7,737 nucleotides of DNA from Bacteroidales bacterium UBA1756 (lineage in GTDB: Bacteria > Bacteroidota > Bacteroidia > Bacteroidales > WCHB1-69): contig DCHI01000077.1 in NCBI GenBank assembly GCA_002314795.1, forward strand, positions 1-7,737. The letters run 5' to 3'. The translations under genes and the position numbers were made by a program. This document shows positions 6,367 to 7,737 of this stretch, one piece after another; the stretch's first letter is position 1; each line of letters starts with the position of its first letter. The notes beneath the pieces are model-generated. The model did no database searches. It was not told the DNA's origin and worked only from the letters and a program-made list of their open reading frames with translations.

Positions 6367-6434
6367 AAAAAGAAAAAACCGTTTATTCAACCATACCGCA
6401 ATTATGCAAGATATGCCGTTAATCAGTATTTTAG

Positions 6435-7114
6435 CTACTGAGGGCGACCTGTTTCGAGGATGTCTCGGAAGAGACGTTCAACCTTGTTTTTCAATGATTT
6501 AGAATCTTGGGGAGGAGTAGGATGGATAGCGGGAAGAAATGCTTTGGAGAAGTGGAGCATCTCCTGTTCAAGTTCTTCAGGGTTGATATTTTTTCCGTTC
6601 GGAGTGACAATGATTTCCTTGATACGACCGGTAATACGGAGTCCGTACTTGTCAAGCTGGCCGCGGTCGCCGGTGTGAAGCCAACCACCGCGGATGATGT
6701 CGGCAGTTTCCTGTTCGCAGTGACAGTACCCTTTCATCACGTTGTCTCCACGGACACATATTTCGTCGTTTTCACCGAACATTATGTCGATGCCAGGGAG
6801 GGGCTTGCCCACGTAACCAATTCTGCGTTCACCGGGTCTTGTGAAACAAATGAAGCGCGAGAGTCCTTGACAGCCAATATGTTTGGACATCTTGTAAATG
6901 CATTGAAGACGACGTTGCGGTAGGTCAGCATCACGCCCTTGGGGGAACCGGTAGTGCCGGAGGTGTAGATAATCAGCAGTGTGGCATCCGGATTTGCGGG
7001 GATGATGGCGTCTTTGTTCCAATCTTTCAAAATGGGTGACGAGATATTTGTAGTTTGTCGGTAGTTATTCATTAGTTCATCTATAAAAAAGCGCTGCAAA
7101 AGCACTAAAATCAT
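6435..7114 (-). pseudogene. Remnant of long-chain acyl-CoA synthetase (AMP-binding)
   Basis: Intact relatives (FadD-type ANL superfamily, usually about 550-600 aa) join fatty acids to CoA through an acyl-AMP intermediate. Here about 225 codons survive in two frames. The first frame holds the ATP-binding motif YTSGTTGSPKGVMLTYRNV (starting at 6967). The frame then shifts near 6900, and the second frame gives GYVGKPLPGID (6818-6786), EICVRGDNVMKGY, GGWLHTGD (ending 6666) and TGRIKEIIVTPNGKNINPEE (6632-6573). The roughly 150-200 residues normally lying between the first two blocks are missing, as are most of the N-terminal domain and the C-terminal lysine region. The upstream sequence carries stops in the relevant frame. 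It cannot make a working enzyme. The damage (frameshift plus at least two deletions) indicates long-term decay rather than a sequencing error. The family call is firm; the exact subgroup is not. Confidence 0.85.
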
Positions 7115-7545
7115 TCAACAATTTTCGGGTAGAATGCTCCCCAAACTTTAGACCAACGGCGAACTAACGATGAACGGGGAAATTCTTTTTTAACACATCT
7201 GATACACTACCCTCCTTGTTGCACAAAGACGGCGAACCTCTTTTTGATTCAATTAGAATAAGGAAATAGAACCGTCCCATCGGGCACTTACCACGCACAG
7301 CAATTCCTTTGAACACCTTGTGACAATGGATACGTTAGCCCCGCCACCCTATACAGGTGGAATTCACGAAACTCATACCGATGCATTTCTCAAAACTTTG
7401 CAGACGGCGTCTGCCATACAATATATTTCTGTAATTTTGCCGTCGGACAACATAACGATTTGTATTTTGATTTGAGGCTGTAAGCACACAATAATACCAT
7501 TATGTTATTCATTTTTAAATGATTATATTGGACTCACGTTAATTT
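7115..7545. other. Non-coding or decayed region
   Basis: About 430 bp with no convincing gene. A 49-codon plus-strand frame opens at ATG 7326 (MDTLAPPPYTGGIHETHTDA...) and ends at TGA 7473-7475; it matches nothing I know and has no clear promoter. On the minus strand a stretch reading KEFPRSSLVRRWSKVWGAF (about 7186-7130) is protein-like but bounded by stops. It may be another decayed gene piece. An inverted repeat CAGACG-G-CGTCTG lies at 7401-7413, and a TAATTTTG box on the plus strand at 7432-7439. Confidence 0.4.
7432..7439 (+). promoter_or_regulatory. Possible -7 box before the 7546 open frame
   Basis: TAATTTTG matches TAnnTTTG, but I see no TTTG at the expected -33 spacing, and the next plausible start codon (7546) is about 105 nt away. 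It is a weak call. Confidence 0.2.
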
Positions 7546-7671
7546 ATGGACAAACAGAAATACAGCAACTACCCGCTGACCATCAGCCAAACATTTGGTT
7601 TGATGTTAGCCACCGACATTGCAATACCGGAACATAATGGCCGTTTATTGTTAATGCGGCGGTGTGCGTAG
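7546..7671 (+). pseudogene. Possible truncated gene start, 41 codons
   Basis: The frame starts at ATG 7546 with MDKQKYSNYPLTISQTFGLM and reaches LATDIAIPEHN before a less protein-like tail and TAG 7669-7671. The first ~27 residues look like a genuine N-terminus. The YPLTISQTFGLM pattern is reminiscent of the short cytoplasmic lead-in before the first membrane helix of Bacteroidetes CPBP-type membrane proteases, but that is only an impression. No membrane helix follows, so if this reading is right the gene has been cut off shortly after its start. It lies just left of the terminal palindrome. It may equally be a chance frame. Confidence 0.25.
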
Positions 7672-7705
7672 GGGGATGTTGCAATGGCGGCGTGGGGTTG
7701 TTTGT

Positions 7706-7737
7706 TTGTAGAGACGCGATTAATCGCGTCTCTACAA
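7706..7737. repeat. Perfect 32-bp palindrome at window edge
   Basis: Two 16-nt arms (TTGTAGAGACGCGATT and its exact reverse complement) meet with no spacer at 7721/7722. The palindrome reaches the last base of the window and may continue. There is no following T tract in view, so it cannot be called a terminator. I recall similar GTAGAGACGCG-type palindromes as dispersed multi-copy elements in several bacterial groups, which would make it a REP- or MITE-like unit. Confidence 0.75.

Noticed and set aside
6086..6367. 93-residue minus-strand reading frame containing REGFEPSMTGPESVVLPLHQ
   Set aside because: It is the antisense of tRNA-Gln plus the GC-rich repeat. The REGFEPS-type peptide is a well-known spurious translation of tRNA complement.
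6173..6372. Shared ACGCCCAA at the tRNA 3' end and at the repeat end (6359-6366) as attachment-site duplication
   Set aside because: The exact match is only about eight bases followed by A-rich sequence, and no integrase lies between or nearby.
6507..6923. 138-residue plus-strand frame
   Set aside because: It is antisense to the acyl-CoA synthetase remnant, whose motifs are unmistakable on the other strand.
7326..7475. 49-residue plus-strand frame MDTLAPPPYTGGIHETH...
   Set aside because: It has no recognisable family, no clear promoter and lies in a decayed region. It is mentioned only as part of the non-coding stretch.

Overview
The window looks like a chromosomal segment of a Bacteroidetes bacterium, probably of the order Bacteroidales. 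Four things point there. The genes lack Shine-Dalgarno sequences. A TAnnTTTG (-7 type) box, mostly TACTTTTG or TATTTTTG, precedes nearly every real gene. The tRNA gene does not encode its CCA end. The protein repertoire fits: a short meso-diaminopimelate dehydrogenase, an LDH-like malate dehydrogenase, and an uncharacterised protein whose C-terminal motifs recur in Bacteroidales. Coding DNA is of moderate GC content, while intergenic DNA is very AT-rich.

Left part (1-2200). A bidirectional terminator (49-100) is followed by about 350 bp of AT-rich DNA with no gene. A minus-strand gene for an uncharacterised 421-residue protein (523-1788) comes next, with its own terminator and promoter box. 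Upstream of it, also on the minus strand, is a tiny gene for a signal-peptide protein (1846-2033). Its frame breaks in a GGG run directly after the predicted signal-peptidase site. One extra G would restore a 62-residue secreted peptide.

Middle part (2140-5807). This holds three intact housekeeping metabolic genes. ahcY (minus strand) recycles S-adenosylhomocysteine, and ddh (minus strand) makes meso-diaminopimelate for lysine and peptidoglycan. mdh (plus strand) is the malate dehydrogenase of central metabolism. ahcY and ddh each have their own promoter box and terminator, so they do not look like an operon. ddh and mdh are divergent across a 150-bp promoter region. The ahcY-ddh gap carries two sets of 9-bp tandem repeats in opposite orientation, one directly after the ddh stop codon and the other over the ahcY promoter upstream region.

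Right part (5808-7737). An AT-rich gap leads to tRNA-Gln(CTG) with its own terminator. What follows looks like decayed or accessory DNA: a GC-rich dispersed-type repeat, a heavily deleted and frameshifted long-chain acyl-CoA synthetase pseudogene, about 430 bp without a convincing gene, a short possible N-terminal gene remnant, and a perfect 32-bp palindrome at the window edge. I see no phage, transposase, CRISPR array or defence system. The most interesting signals are the frame-broken secreted micro-gene, the paired 9-bp arrays and the terminal palindrome.
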